Source: Colocasia esculenta (Eukaryota; Streptophyta; Magnoliopsida; Alismatales; Araceae). From it: a stretch of 64,000 nt of DNA. Positions 36,172-48,008 of the stretch are shown here, in pieces. A program made the position numbers and the translations under genes. Position 1 is the first letter of the stretch, and every line of letters starts with the position of its first letter. The stretch spans positions 62,001 to 126,000 of the forward strand of contig JACBKR010000783.1 in the NCBI GenBank assembly GCA_014218235.1, written 5' to 3'. The notes under the pieces are model-generated. The model did no database searches. It saw only the letters and a program-made list of their open reading frames with translations, and was not told the DNA's origin.

Positions 36172-36545
36172 TTAATAGAGATAGGTTTACTGCACTGAGG
36201 GAACTACAGCTCTACCACATTTAAATATACTTCGCGAAGTCTATTGATCCATCTCGTGTGGCTCAATGTGTCATATTGTGCTACTTTCTTTTTATTTTGG
36301 AACCCGAATTTTTATTTTAACACTTAAATTTTTATTTTGACGCTCAATTCAACTCATTGTACCAAAAGAGAAATTTGAGTGTCAAAATAAAATTTTGGCC
36401 ACTAAAATAAAAATTGGACTCCACAATTAAAAACAAAAGTGACATAGAGGTGCAGTGAACTGTGCGAGGTGGACAAACGGATTTTTCGAAGTACATTTAA
36501 ACGTGATAAAATTGTACGTCCCTTAGTGTAATAAATATTTATCTT
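36172..36545. repeat. Foldback element (~370 bp)
   Basis: Arms of roughly 100 bp: GTTTACTGCACTGAGGGAAC on the left pairs with the complement of GTACGTCCCTTAGTGTAATA on the right. Inner arms contain TTTTTATTTTGACGCTCAA and its inverse. No coding sequence. Confidence 0.7.
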
Positions 36546-36831
36546 CGAAATATTATGTCTACACATAAGTGCATACACAAAAAGTTGATCAGTAGGTCCA
36601 CTCTTTCATGTGTCTACGGATATTTTAATTCGCTTAGACATTTTTTTTCCGAATAACAAGTGTTTCTCAATTCAATGACCCCTATTTGTCTAAATGTGAT
36701 CTATCGTTACTTTGCGTTTATCATATCTGGGAATACAAGAGCAGCTAGAACTTCGTCACATTTGCTGATGGTGAATCTCTAACTAACGAAATTGAAACCC
36801 AACTGATTCTGTTCGATACAAGTGTCACATG

Positions 36832-36890
36832 AATTTATTGTCTAATCATATTACACTTAAAGGACAATGTAAAAGTGCAATAAATCTTTC
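36832..36890. mobile_element. Single arm of the 181-bp Mutator-like MITE
   Basis: TTGTCTAATCATATTACACTTAAAGG... ending AATCTTTCTC matches the right half of the 17469/41837 family. The left arm is missing. Confidence 0.65.
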
Positions 36891-36942
36891 TCCTCTAACA
36901 AACAAACTGTCAAACCGTATTCCCCCTAACTGCTACATCTAC

Positions 36943-38015
36943 CCGAGGCAAGGGTTCTCATGAGCTTGTGGTGGTGAACTCCTTCTGTATGAAATCTCAG
37001 AAGCTTTCACCGTGGTGAGGCTGCAACAATTTTTCTATGATTAAGTGCTTAAAGAGTTTAAAGAGTGCTCTTGGCATATATAAGGAAAAGATTTAAGATA
37101 TGTTTGATAACCAAATAAATTCTGATCATTTTTTATAAAGAGATTTATCAATTTTGATCATTATTCTGTCGTTTTGATAAATAAAATAATTATCAGACAC
37201 TTATCAACATTTATTAGTGATAAGTCTAACTCTCATTTTTAGCTGATAAAGTTATTTGAACTTATAAGAGGGCTCAAAACATTTCAAAGTGGAGATAAAC
37301 TTTATTAATGATTCTGATGTGACATAAAATGACTCATTAATAATCTTGATATGACATAAAATAATCGATGTGACATAAAATTATCATACTTTCAAATATA
37401 GTACCAAAGTAAGAGGTAACTATTAGAGGGTTATTTTATCAGTAAATATTCACTTTGCGGATAACTTATTTTATTATCAAATCCGTCCTTAACTATCAAC
37501 TGATCAAATAAAAAAAATTACTCAGTCAATCACTTCATCGACTAGGATGCAAATTTCTCAACAGTAAAGTTTTAACAAGAAAAATAGTTTAGTAACATCA
37601 TTTGATAACACATCAAAATAACACATCAATCAAAATACATCACAACTTCATCATTTATGAGATATTTTTAAATTTTTTATTTCAATTATTGATGTGGCAC
37701 GATTTTAATGGTGATATCACTTTAACGTGTTACCCAATGACATTACAAAATTATTTCTCTTTTGACAACTTTGGGGCGGTGCCCCACTAATAAAGTAGCT
37801 GACCTGGTAATTTTTTTACTCGACTAATGAGTCTCACGTCGGAACGAGGTCTCACATCCAGATCTCAGTAGGAGCAGATTTCGGGTCTCTGATGCCCTCA
37901 ACAGTGCTCATCTTAATTGCTAACGTTGGCTCCTTGCTGTGCAGCTTGGTCGTCTTATTGTTCTATACTGGTGCCTTCCGCTATTAGAAGGAAGGGAATC
38001 CCATAGTACTGTGAA
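36943..38015 (+). pseudogene. NPF-psi3: two scraps of NPF exon 4
   Basis: 36943-37075 aligns to the exon 4 stretch that encodes MSLWW through FFYDQVP, now with a deletion and stops (YEISEAFTVV is still legible). 37905-38015 aligns to the C-terminal end (AVQL, GAFRY) with a stop at the former tyrosine-lysine junction. The scraps are separated by a MITE-like element and unassigned AT-rich DNA. Confidence 0.82.
37094..37495. mobile_element. AT-rich MITE-like element
   Basis: Starts ATATGTTTGATAACCAAATAA and ends TTATTATCAAATCCGTCCTT, roughly inverse. A relative lies in NPF-E intron 2 at 58707-59150. Ends are approximate; the TSD may be the trinucleotide TTA/TAA. Confidence 0.6.
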
Positions 38016-38059
38016 GAAACCTTTGATTATTTCCACGGTTTACGGAATCATTTCTTAAT

Positions 38060-38501
38060 TAGGCAGCGTTTGGAACCGCTGCTGGGAACGTGACAATCGG
38101 TAAAAACCGATTTCACGGAATGTGCTGATATGGACGTGTTTTTGGGTCTCGCGGCGCTCGCGCCTTTCACATCGCGAGCGACGAGGTCACGTCCGCTCGC
38201 GAAATGTGAGTTAAATAATATATTTTTTGTCTTCTCTCGTCCCCGCGTCAGCCCGTGAAGCTGAGTTCATAAAAAAAAAATTTGTTTATTATTGCCTTCA
38301 CCAAAATCTTCAAAAAGCGGAGTCTAACCTATTTTTCGGTGGCGAGGAGAGAAGGCAAGACGTCTCTCTATCTCTCTTTTCCCTGCAAAAAATGAGATTA
38401 CATGGAAGTCGAAAAAGGCGGTGATATTTGGAAACGCCTCGATATTGTTAGAGATTTTGCAGTCAAAATCTCATCTAAAAACGTTTCCAAACGGTGCCTA
38501 T
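38060..38501. mobile_element. MITE with TAGGCASCGTTTGGAA termini
   Basis: The 16-bp ends TAGGCAGCGTTTGGAA and TTCCAAACGGTGCCTA are inverse with one mismatch. Such GGC..GTTTGGA ends resemble Tourist/PIF-Harbinger elements. No clear TSD. The interior contains GCTCGCG words and no gene. Confidence 0.68.
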
Positions 38502-39429
38502 GTTGACGGGAGAACCATTCCTTTTCACTGTACATATTTAACATTGCAGGGTGGTCCAAATCCGGATTCCGTCTATCAGAAAATTTTGATAAGAGAGGAA
38601 CGATGGGTTTGATCTTACGTCCAGATTTCCAAGATTTTGTGAGCGATTTTATAAAGCATATGATAATAATTTGGAGAAACGCATGGCTGGTTTTTTTAAA
38701 CAGGTGTGGACCCGTTTAAAATAGAACCACTGACCATCTTGTGCTCCTCGTGGCGGAAAATATTAGTTTTTGTAAATAATAAAAAAAACAACAACAACCG
38801 TTTGTAACTGTGAGACAATATATGTCCGTACGGACTTATAAACGTGTAAATCAACAAATGATGTGTGTGTTAAGAAAATTAATAAGAATGTTCAACGACG
38901 AAATCGACAAACACATCATAAAGAGAAATAACATGATTTATATTAGGACTGTAAACGGAACGAATATGAAAATACTTTTACATTCACATCGTGCTCTTCA
39001 CATAGTTTCGTAGAATCTCAAATAAGAGCACCTACAATCTCCACGAACTAACCACGGAGTAAGAACATGGAGCAATAAACCCTAAAAAAACACTGCCATT
39101 GTCGAGAACACGTTCTCACGAACCATATCCAGTAGATGACAACGTCGAGCCAATTTGTCTAGTGATTAAGAAACCCTCCGATCAAAATATCCGGGAGTTG
39201 CGTAAACACATAATTTAACATGTTTATTTTGAGATGGATTATGTGAGTTCCGAAGATTAAAAAAAAATTCGGGGGGTTAAAACTATCCTTTCAAAAAACA
39301 GAGTGAGATAGTTTAATCTCACTCTTATTTTTTTTATTTCTAAAAATTTAAATTTTAACCGAATTAAGTAAACCGCTTTACCAATCGACTTATATTCTTA
39401 ACCCTTTCAATACTCCTTTCTAACCTATC
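38502..39429. other. Unassigned intergenic DNA
   Basis: AT-rich, with short open frames lacking recognisable features. TAGGACTGTAAACGG near 38945 resembles one end of a hAT element. Nothing else recognised. Confidence 0.5.
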
Positions 39430-39501
39430 CCATATCTTAAACTAGTCTGTTTTAACCCCCCGACTCGTATTTGCGAACACGGACGTTCGCATAGACGTGA
39501 G

Positions 39502-40213
39502 TAGGGTTGCAAACGAACCAATACACTCAACAAGTAGCTCGAAACTCGGCTCGATAAAAACTCGACTCGGCTCGTTTATTAGATAAACGAGCCGAGCTTG
39601 AACAAAAATATAAGCTCGATTCATAAACGAGTCGAGCTTGAACAGAGATATGCTCGGCTCAAATACGTTCGCGAGCAGCTCGTTAAGATACTCCATAATA
39701 TGCTCGTTAAAATACTTGATTAGTTACTTGTTAATATACTTGAACTATATTAATTTCTTATTATAAATATGAAAATATTAATATTTATTATTTTTAAAGA
39801 ATTTTTGTTAAGGTACGAAATACTTATGAATATTAAAATGTAAAATATTAAATATGAGGGTGTGAATACACAAATTATGAAAGGAAGGGCTGTAGACGAA
39901 CTAATACACTCGACAAGTAACTCAAATTCGACTCGGATGTTACTCGAATTTGACTCGTTTAGTAAAGTAAACGAGTCGAGCTCAAACAAAAATTTAAGCT
40001 CATTTCATAAACGAGTTGAGTATGAGCAAATTCAACTGGGCTCGTTAAGATACTCGTTAAGAGCTCGAACTCGCGAGTATTTAAACGAACCAAGCTTGAA
40101 CAACTATTTTCAATACTCGATAAAGCTCGAGCTCGACTCGAGCTCGATTAAAATTAACGAACAGAGCTTGAGCATCGTAATACTCGGCTCGACTCGACTC
40201 GTTTGCAGCCCTA
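39502..40213. mobile_element. hAT-type nonautonomous element, 712 bp
   Basis: Ends TAGGGTTGCAAACGAA and GTCGTTTGCAGCCCTA-like. Perfect 8-bp TSD GACGTGAG at 39494-39501 and 40214-40221. The NPF-E unit keeps the empty site near 55113. The interior is made of CTCGACTCG / CGAGCTCG words with no credible coding sequence. Confidence 0.92.
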
Positions 40214-41836
40214 GACGTGAGGAGCTTCTCGTGGATCTATCCTTCAAACAGGTACATGCCTTCGGTTTTCACGGGTTAGTACTTAGTGGGTTATATGTTT
40301 CCCACATTATAGTGGTTGACCAAGTCAATTACAATTTACAAGTTACAACACAACACCGAGGTTGGGATCCAACTCAGTAAAAATAACCAACTGGTGGGAG
40401 GGAAATTTTAAAGAAAACCCTTTTTATATAACTTTTTAGATTTTAAATTAGGGTTTTTAAAAAAATTTCCCCCCGCGCCCTCAAGTGATTGGTTACTTAC
40501 TGAGTTGAGTCCTCCCATTACGAGGAGGGATCCCAACTCACACCACTCCCCTGCTACGATGGAGACATAGGGCAGACGGCAGTGGAGCTGGGGGGGGAGC
40601 ACAGGGGATGCCAAGGATGGACGCCGAGCGACACATCGAGAGCGGCCACCTCACGGTGAAGGGCGCCGTCGACTACCGCGGCCGGCACATCACCTCCAGA
40701 TCCACCTCCGGCGGCTGGACCTCCTCCCTCTTCATCATCGGTGCGGTGTTCTTCCACAATCTTCTTGAATCATTTTGCCGGGGAAATTTCACTCTTTGGA
40801 ATCTCGGGCTCGGTTCTCCCCAATCTACGATTATGAACCTCGAGTGACGAGATGGCTTGGCGGTGGCGCCGCCGCCGATGGTGGTGGTGCTGCGCCGCAG
40901 GGGTGGAAATGGCGGAGAGGTTCGCGTACTACGGCATCTCCTCCAACCTCATCACCTACCTGACGGAGTTCCTTGGCGAGTCCACCGCGTCCGCCGCCGC
41001 CAACGTGAACGCTTGGAGCGGCGCGTCCATGGTACTCCCTCTCCTCGGGGGCTTCCTCGCCGACGCCTACATCGGGAGGTACCGCACCGTCATCTTCGCC
41101 TCCTGCCTCTACGTCTGGTGCGTTCCTCCTCCTCCTCCTCCTCCTCCTCTCTCTCTCTCTACTCTTGACTTTCTTGTCTCCGCAGCATGTGGATCGCGTG
41201 GTAGAAATTCTCCCTTTTTATTATATAAAATAAAATAAAATTTAAAACTGTAATATGTATGATTTATTTTTTAATCTCTAATAAATTGTAACTCATTATA
41301 ATAAATATTATCTCATGTTATAATATATGTTAAAATTTATTACAGTAAAAATTTTCATGTTAATGTCAGGAATTCTTAATTAATTTGATCTATAAAATAT
41401 TATACAACTATAGAATCTTGACAAGTTAATTGTTGTTTTTCCCCTAAATATATGTCTACGTGCATATGCAATAGAAAAAAGTGAGAAGGGGTCATTAATT
41501 ATCCAGAGAATCCGTATCTCTTTTGTAGAGAAAATTCCATCAATGTGAAAAGATATTTTACGGAAAAGTTTTTTTTAATTTTTCATATTTTAATTTAAAT
41601 TTTCTCTAAAATACAGTAAATGTCGCCTAAATCCCCGTCCCACTGATAAAGTTATCGTCCACCCGTACTGAAACGATTGTGACTTGTATCCAGAACCTAA
41701 CATGTGATCCGGTTGGGCCGGAGAGGGACAGCTATCGACCAATCATCCTCATATCTAACAAAATAGACAGTAAATTATATTTGATATTTGAATAAATCAA
41801 AGATAAAATACAAAATTTTTTAGATCTAAATATTAA

Positions 41837-42017
41837 GAGAAAGATTTAGTATATTTTCATATTGCACTTAAGTGTAATATGATTAGGCATTTAATTTATG
41901 TGGTACTTAATAATTGAGTTGTCATTTTATCACTTCTTATATGAGTGGTACCATATAAATTTTGTGCTTAATCATATTACACTTAAATGTAATAAAAAAA
42001 TATACTAAATTTTTCTC
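41837..42017. mobile_element. Mutator-like MITE, 181 bp, NPF-D intron 2
   Basis: Starts GAGAAAGATTTAG and ends AATTTTTCTC. TSD AAATATTAA / AAATATCAA (8/9) at 41828-41836 and 42018-42026. Present at the same place in NPF-E, so it predates the D/E duplication. Confidence 0.85.
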
Positions 42018-42607
42018 AAATATCAAACATGAGTAATAGTACCGTGAGAGGATAGCTAACTTTCAACTCGTTCCTCTGAGAAAAGTAAACACATTTCTTC
42101 CTTCGTCTTTAGGATTTATTTATCCTACAGTTGATAACTCGGTTTTTAAAGCATTAGCTAGCTACTTAAACACCTTTTTTATGATGAAAATTTTAAGGGA
42201 GAATTATCGATCAATTCTTATTTTTTAGAGACTTATTTTTAGATCCCTAATTTATATACTTATAGTCATAGAAATAAATATATAATTACATAATTTTTAT
42301 AAGAGCTAAAAACTTAAAAATAAATCTTCAAAAAAATAATGTCTGATCGGTACGTAATTCTCCCAAAATTTAATATGATGATATTTAATTTTCTTAAAGA
42401 GTATGAGATTTGGATCCAAATCTAACTTTCACCAAACTCACCATAGTCATTTTATCTTATGCTAGCGACATTGGGACCCACTACCTAATTCTTTGGGAAA
42501 AGCAAATTATTTGTGGGGGAGGTTAGTTTAATTTCTTAATTATCCGCACACACAAAACCTCTATATGTGGTTGACACTATGTTCTTTTCTTGGTAAGTTA
42601 AATTTTT

Positions 42608-42791
42608 GAGAGATGCTAAGCACTCGGACATCCGCGTGCTTGATTTATCCGGGTGTCCGAGTGACGCTGCGCTCATTAGATAACTGTTTGATCGTGGAGT
42701 CCACGAAACAATTCGTTGTCTAATGGGTGTGGTGTCATTTAGACGTCCGAGTAAATCATTCACCTGAGCGTCCTAATAAATAGTATTTCAC
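42608..42791. mobile_element. Mutator-like MITE, 184 bp, NPF-D intron 2 only
   Basis: Starts GAGAGATGCTAAGCACTCGG and ends TAGTATTTCAC. Perfect 9-bp TSD TAAATTTTT at 42599-42607 and 42792-42800. Absent at the matching place in NPF-E (about 58629), so it inserted after the duplication or was lost there. Related in style to 26749-26942. Confidence 0.85.
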
Positions 42792-43685
42792 TAAATTTTT
42801 TACTTCTTTGGTAAGTTGGTTGACACTATTCATATACTAATCAATTGACAGATGGTTTCTTCTATAACTGTTTAGACGACTTCAAACGATGATTGCAGGG
42901 ACTGGGCATGCTGACGTTGTCTGCAACCGTTCCCTTCCTCCGCCCTGCCGCATGCGGCAGCACGAGCGTTTCACGAGCCTGTCATCCTACCCACTTGCAG
43001 GTCGCATTCTTCTACTTCTCAGTGTATATGGTGGCAGTTGCACAGGGCGGCCACAAGCCCTGCGTGCAGGCGTTTGGGGCTGATCAATTTGACGAGAACG
43101 ATCCAAGGAGCGCGAGTCCAAGAGCTCCTTCTTCAACTGGTGGTACTTTGGGATGTGCGGTAGCACAGCGCTGACTATTATGGTCTTGAGCTATGTCCAG
43201 GACAACATCGGCTGGGGATTGGTTTTGGGGTGCCCTGTGTTTCCATGGTGATCGCCCTGGTCGTCTTCTTAATGGGTACAAGAACATACCGTTTCTACGC
43301 TCTCTCAAGTAAAAGCCCGGTCACTGAACTTGCTCACTCGTGTGTCAAAACGTGGAAGACCCTGTGGGGCTGGTGTTCTAGTCCTACTGTCATGGTGGCT
43401 GAAGCAAAGGAAACCCTTCTTCATGAAGTTACTCATCCATCCAGGTGAATCCACTTCAATTTCTCCTTTTTCCCCTCCTTTTTTAAGTGTTATATGCATT
43501 GGTGTAGTGTTCAGAAGCAGGCTCTATCATGTCAAAGCCGCAGATCTCCATTCTGAGGCTATTGACTGTTGGAACAGTCTCATATCAATCTTATGAACTT
43601 AATACCTCCTCCGATGGAACAGTCTCTCAAACTTTGTCAAACCATTGGGGTCATTGGTTTGATCAGGAGGACCTTATATTAATGT

Positions 43686-43687
<2 letters not shown>

Positions 43688-43721
<34 letters not shown>
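43688..43721. repeat. (TA)n microsatellite in NPF-D intron 3
   Basis: About 17 TA units, against about 8 at the matching site in NPF-E (near 59967). Confidence 0.9.
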
Positions 43722-43724
<3 letters not shown>

Positions 43725-44591
43725 TTATGCAGATGGCATCGCATGCTGCAGTATGTTTTCTTCTCTTAGCTCATGCAAACAGTCGTTAATTTATGCACAT
43801 TACACAGGAGCGAGCAAGATGACATTAATGGAGAACGAAAAGCAGAAACACGGCAGGGGTTGCTCAGGTTGTTCCCGATATGGGCATCCTGTTTGACATA
43901 TGCCGTCGTGTTCTCGCAGTCGTCAACCTTCTTTACCAAACAAGGCCGCACCGTCGACCGGCGAATAGGCCCGACCTTCCTGGTGACTCCAGCAGCCCTG
44001 CAAGGCTTCATCAGCTTGTCCATCGTCGCCGTCATGCCCATCTACGACCGTGTCCTTGTTCCAATTGCTAGAACGTTCACAGGGATACCATCGGGTGTGA
44101 CGATGCTTCAGAGGATCGGCATCGGAATGCTTCTCTCAATTGTGTCCATGGTGGTAGCCGCTCTTGTAGAAATGAGGAGACTCCGAATCGCTAGGGATTC
44201 CGGGCTGATTGATCTGCCAGAGGAAACGGTTCCTATGAGTTTGTGGTGGCTGCTTCCTCAGTACATTCTGTGTGGGATTTCGGATGTTTTCGCCATGGTG
44301 GGACTGCAAGAATTCTTCTACGACCAGGTGCCTGATGGGTTGAGGAGCCTGGGGTTGGGTCTTTACTTGAGCATCTTTGGAGTTGGGGGATTCATTAGTA
44401 GTCTCCTTGTGTTGATCATTGACAAGGTGAGCAGCAGAAGTGGGGAGAGCTGGTTCTGCAATAACCTCAACCGCGCTCATCTTGACTACTTCTATTGCCT
44501 CCTAGCTGTTCTTAGTGCTGTGCAGCTGGTCTTTTATGTGTACTTTGCTCGGACCTTCCATTACAAGAGGAAGGGGAATGGTACTGTGTAA

Positions 44592-45232
44592 AGAACATTC
44601 CAATTGCTAATATTCCATTTGGGATCCTGTTACATGACACATCAATTACTACCGTACGACCCATGGCTTTCGTTCTTCGGATGACACATCAATTACTATA
44701 CAATGAGAATCTTCACAGGGTTGAACGCATGTTCATGCCATATATAGTGGGTACGTACCTCCCGATGGCTGCTGTGATAATTTTATAACAGCGGAGCGCT
44801 GCAGGTTTCCACCATGGGTCCATGTAGACTACTTGCGGCTGTGGTGATAAGTTAGCTACTTATCATGAAGTATACTGAGAGCTTGAAATATTTAGGCATA
44901 CAAATGGAAAGAACATTCAACTAGAAAAACATATTTTTCTGTCAACAATGACTATGTCCTTGTAACTAGCAGGCTATCAGAGGAATATTTCGTTATTATG
45001 TCAATGTAATTGTTAAATAATGATAAAAGTATTAAAATACCCCTCAAATGACAGGGAGAAGAGAGAGTTGTTGAGAGAGAGAGAGCGAGGAGAGATTGTG
45101 AGAGATGGGAGGAGGTGCATCGGAGAGGATCTCCTGCATGGGATAGAGAGTGTGTGTGTGTGCGTGTGCGCGCGCCTTCGTGTGTGCGTGGGATGGGAGG
45201 GGGGGAGGATGCAAAAAGAGGTTTAGGTGTCG
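44592..45232 (+). other. NPF-D 3' flank
   Basis: Homologous to 60855-61843 without the SINE. Contains GA and GT microsatellites at 45070-45090 and 45147-45165. No gene. Confidence 0.7.
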
Positions 45233-46110
45233 CAATTAAAATTACAGAATAAATATTTTAATAATAGATCTCAAAAAATATTATAATAATATGAAGAGTT
45301 TAAGATAATAAAATTGATCCTAAAAAATTTAAAATATAACACAATAAGATTCTTAAACATACTAATCTTCGTTGCAACACAATAACAATATAATATCTCT
45401 ACTTTATTTTTAAAGAATAAATACAAAAGAATAAGTTACAGAATAAATATAAAATATAATAATTAAATATCTAATCTACATATGTAATGATTTTAGATCA
45501 AATAACTCATACAAAGAATACAATTGAATATCAAAACTAAAATTCCAAAAATAAACATATACATAATTATAACCATCGGACCTGACCATCGCCCACATGT
45601 CTTGAAGGCTATGCACACTTGTTCCAGTCACTTTTCTCGTTGCCTAAAGCTTCTACTGGTGGTATGTTTGATGTTTCTGCATAGAAGACTTCAAGGTAAC
45701 CAAGAACATCACATTTATTTGTACAACACGCTTCTACATTTTTGTCCAAACAGACATCATTCCTTTGGTTTCGACTTTCCCCATCAACTTACCTATAAAA
45801 AAATAGTTTATTCTTTACACTTCTAAATATGAGAAAAGAGCACATGAATAGATTATGAGAAAAGAGCACATGAATAGTAAACTATAACATGTTGAGAGGA
45901 AAATTCAAAGTACAATTTTCTTTTTTTTACACATGTACTGAAAGTGTATCTTTACATATAAATTGAAATGGTAGCAACGCAGGAAGATAGAGATCGAGCA
46001 GAAGTGTGAGCACAGTGCAGTGGAATATTTAAATAAATAGTGAATATGCATGGTGTGAATAATATAGTGAATATATGCATACAGACATGACGTAACACAT
46101 ACTTACTTTA

Positions 46111-46519
46111 CCTTTGGGCTTTGCAACGCCGCTTTGGAAGCAACAGGTGAGCTTATATGTCTGTGACGCTACAGTGAGCGAGAAAGATGCTGATAAAAAA
46201 GAATACGCTTATAAAAAATAAAGTATGCATGCTGTGAATATGATAGTGAAGGTATGTATGCAAATATTAAAAAAATCGTAACTTACCTGTTTCTTTGTAG
46301 CGTTGCCTACGATAAATCCAGAAAAATAGTTGTCTGTATGACCCTGCATGTTGGAAAAAATTAACAGTGAACATGGTGAAAAATGGGATACTTTTATGCA
46401 TAAATATGACGTAACACATACTTACCTTATCTTTGGCTTTGCAACGCCACTCTGGATGCACTGTTTGTTAATTTGTAACATTGCCTAATATAAACGCCGA
46501 AAAGTAGTTGCCTATATGT
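46111..46519 (-). other. Three related exon-like modules
   Basis: On the minus strand 46436-46519 and 46287-46343 are each preceded by ATGCAG and followed by GTAAGT-like donors. The first parts are similar (GNYFSAFILGNVT versus DNYFSGFIVGNAT when translated). The 3' part of the first module (GCGTTGCAAAGCC) recurs at about 46115-46140. I do not recognise the family. This could be a captured or duplicated gene fragment, or chance. Confidence 0.4.
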
Positions 46520-46663
46520 CTGCATGCATGTTTGAAAAAAATTACACACTTAGATATGTAATATAAAATAATGTCTAAAAGAAAGTAAGTCAATCAGATT
46601 TGTTTAAAACAATTGAAATTGAGAAAGAAAAATGTAAATGTAAAACGTTGAATGAACAGTATA

Positions 46664-46930
46664 GCGCTACAGTACAGTATTGTGCCCCAAGTAGTTCTGC
46701 TTCTACGTGGCCAGTGCACAACAATTGCTCTCCCAGCAGTTCAGTAGCGCTACAGTTCAGTATTTCTATTTCTACAATGGTGTTTAAAAATCAGAAAACT
46801 TTTTTATGCACAATTCAGTAGCGCTACAGTCATTTATACTGTAACTACTATAGTAACAAATATGAAATAATATTATTTTATGTTTTTTTATATTAAAAAA
46901 ACTATAAAATAAAAAGTAGCGCTACAGTCA
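46664..46930. repeat. Dispersed TAGCGCTACAG words
   Basis: The near-palindromic word (A/T)AGCGCTACAGT occurs at about 46663, 46746, 46807 and 46916, often followed by CATTTAT or ACAGTA. The region 47380 shows a related CTACAGTGCTAC. Confidence 0.7.
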
Positions 46931-47429
46931 TTTTAGTAGCTTTTTGTAACTACTACAGTAACAAATATGAGGTGTAAGATTCAAGATTCAAGTTTATTTT
47001 TATTAAAGTCCATACTCAAATTTGTGATATTTTTGCATGTGAAATATCAAATCGACCCGGTTGTTACATATGTAAAATCTCATAAGGGACTTGTATTATC
47101 TTATTTCTAGTGTATTATCTTTAGCAATATCTAGAGAGAGAATTTCAGACACCATATTTAAAAGGAAAAAACAATACGGCAAGAAGTTCAGTAGCAGTAC
47201 ATTGTAACTGCTACAGTAACTTTTTTAAAATAATATTATTTATGCTATCATTTTTATGTTGAAAATTTTTATAAAATAAAAAAACTAATTATTATCCAAT
47301 CAGATTTTTAAAAACAAATTAAAAGAAAACATAAAAATGCATAAAATGTGAATCTACTATTCCTAACTGTAGCAATCTACAGTGCTACTCGTTGGTGAGG
47401 GAGGAGGGAAGAAGAGGACGGGGGAGGAG

Positions 47430-47625
47430 GTTTTAAAAAAACCTACTAATTAATTCCGGCTACGTACCATGGTTTTAAAAAAACTACTAATTAATTCTGG
47501 GTACATAGCATGGTTACTAAAACTTCAGGTCACATAAAATTGCAAGGTTTTAAAAAAAACTACTAATTAATTCTAAGTACATAGCATGGTTACTAAAACT
47601 TCAGGTCACATAAAATTGCAAATTT
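47430..47625. repeat. ~77-bp tandem repeat
   Basis: GGTTTTAAAAAAACTACTAATTAATTC occurs at about 47431, 47470 and 47546. The last two units include TAGCATGGTTACTAAAACTT and a TCACATAAAATTGCAA end. The first unit is partial. Confidence 0.85.
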
Positions 47626-47810
47626 TTTGAAAAATAGAGCCGCAAGATTTATCAAGATTATTTATTAAGAGTTGTCTGCTTAGTAGATCGATAAAGGATT
47701 GAGGAAGGAGAGGTGAAGGAGAGGTATTTGGGAGTTTTGGAGGGAATTTGAGTTCCTCTGCTGTTGCCACGTGGCTGCTCCAAACTGAGTATTATTATAT
47801 TAGTATAGAT

Positions 47811-48008
47811 TGGTGCTTGTTACACTTATGGAAAATTTGGCCACTTTAAGTCAAATTGTCCCCAAAGGTAAGAGAACAAGGGTGAACACAAACACTCAGA
47901 ACAAAGAGGAACAAATAAAAGAGAATTTGTTGGTATTATTGAATGCAGTGCTGCAATGGTAGACACTAATGATTGGTGGATCGATTCTGAAGGTTTTCGG
48001 TGAGCAAC
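47811..48008 (+). pseudogene. Copia gag zinc-knuckle and protease fragment
   Basis: The plus-strand frame reads CYTYGKFGHFKSNCPQR then a stop, which is a zinc knuckle whose second cysteine is tyrosine. Downstream VDTNDWWIDSEGFR is the start of a copia protease with DSG changed to DSE. Bounded on the left by the AT-rich block and on the right by the LTR-like insertion. Confidence 0.7.

Larger units (their letters stand above)
35656..36830. other. AT-rich intergenic DNA after the Ty3 remnant
   Basis: Starts TGTAGTGACTCTGG directly after the Ty3 coding fragment, possibly the start of an LTR, but no matching end was found. It holds a minus-strand tRNA-like sequence near 36010-36066 and a foldback element at 36172-36545. 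No gene seen. Confidence 0.5.
40617..44591 (+). pseudogene. NPF-D: near-complete NPF gene with three 1-bp deletions
   Basis: Exons by alignment to NPF-E: 40617-40740, 40901-41117, 42899-43444 and 43808-44591. Splice sites are GT-AG. The start MDAERHIESG is chosen because NPF-E begins there; an in-frame ATG at 40608 is not conserved. ExxER is present (EMAER). Three single-base deletions disrupt the frame: a C lost near 41115 (end of exon 2), a C near 43103 and a G near 43214 (exon 3). An in-frame 3-bp loss lies near 42957. The net effect restores frame in late exon 3 but scrambles helices 3-5. Exon 4 is fully open and nearly identical to NPF-E. Either a very young pseudogene or an intact gene with assembly errors at short homopolymers. 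Confidence 0.82.
39430..45232 (+). repeat. NPF-D segmental duplication unit
   Basis: Homologous to 55050-61843 from the phrase TATCTTAAACTAGTCTG on the left to GTTTAGGTGYCGCAA on the right, including introns and flanks. Differences are mainly transposon insertions and small indels. Confidence 0.9.
45233..47810. other. AT-rich block of unknown type (2.6 kb)
   Basis: Begins where the D/E homology stops and ends where a copia fragment begins, so it is probably one or more transposons. It contains three exon-like modules (46111-46519), repeated AGCGCT-centred words (46664-46930) and a ~77-bp tandem repeat (47430-47625). Its right end reads TATTATATTAGTATAGATT. No transposase or helicase was recognised. 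Confidence 0.5.

Noticed and set aside
40608..40616. Upstream ATG as the NPF-D start
   Set aside because: NPF-E has a 1-bp difference that puts this ATG out of frame; MDAER is conserved with NPF-A and NPF-E.
45020..45235. Short frames with Cys/Val/Arg repeats
   Set aside because: Caused by GA and GT microsatellites in the gene flank.
45233..47810. Helitron
   Set aside because: No clear 5' TC start, 3' hairpin plus CTRR end, or Rep/helicase coding was seen; left as unassigned.
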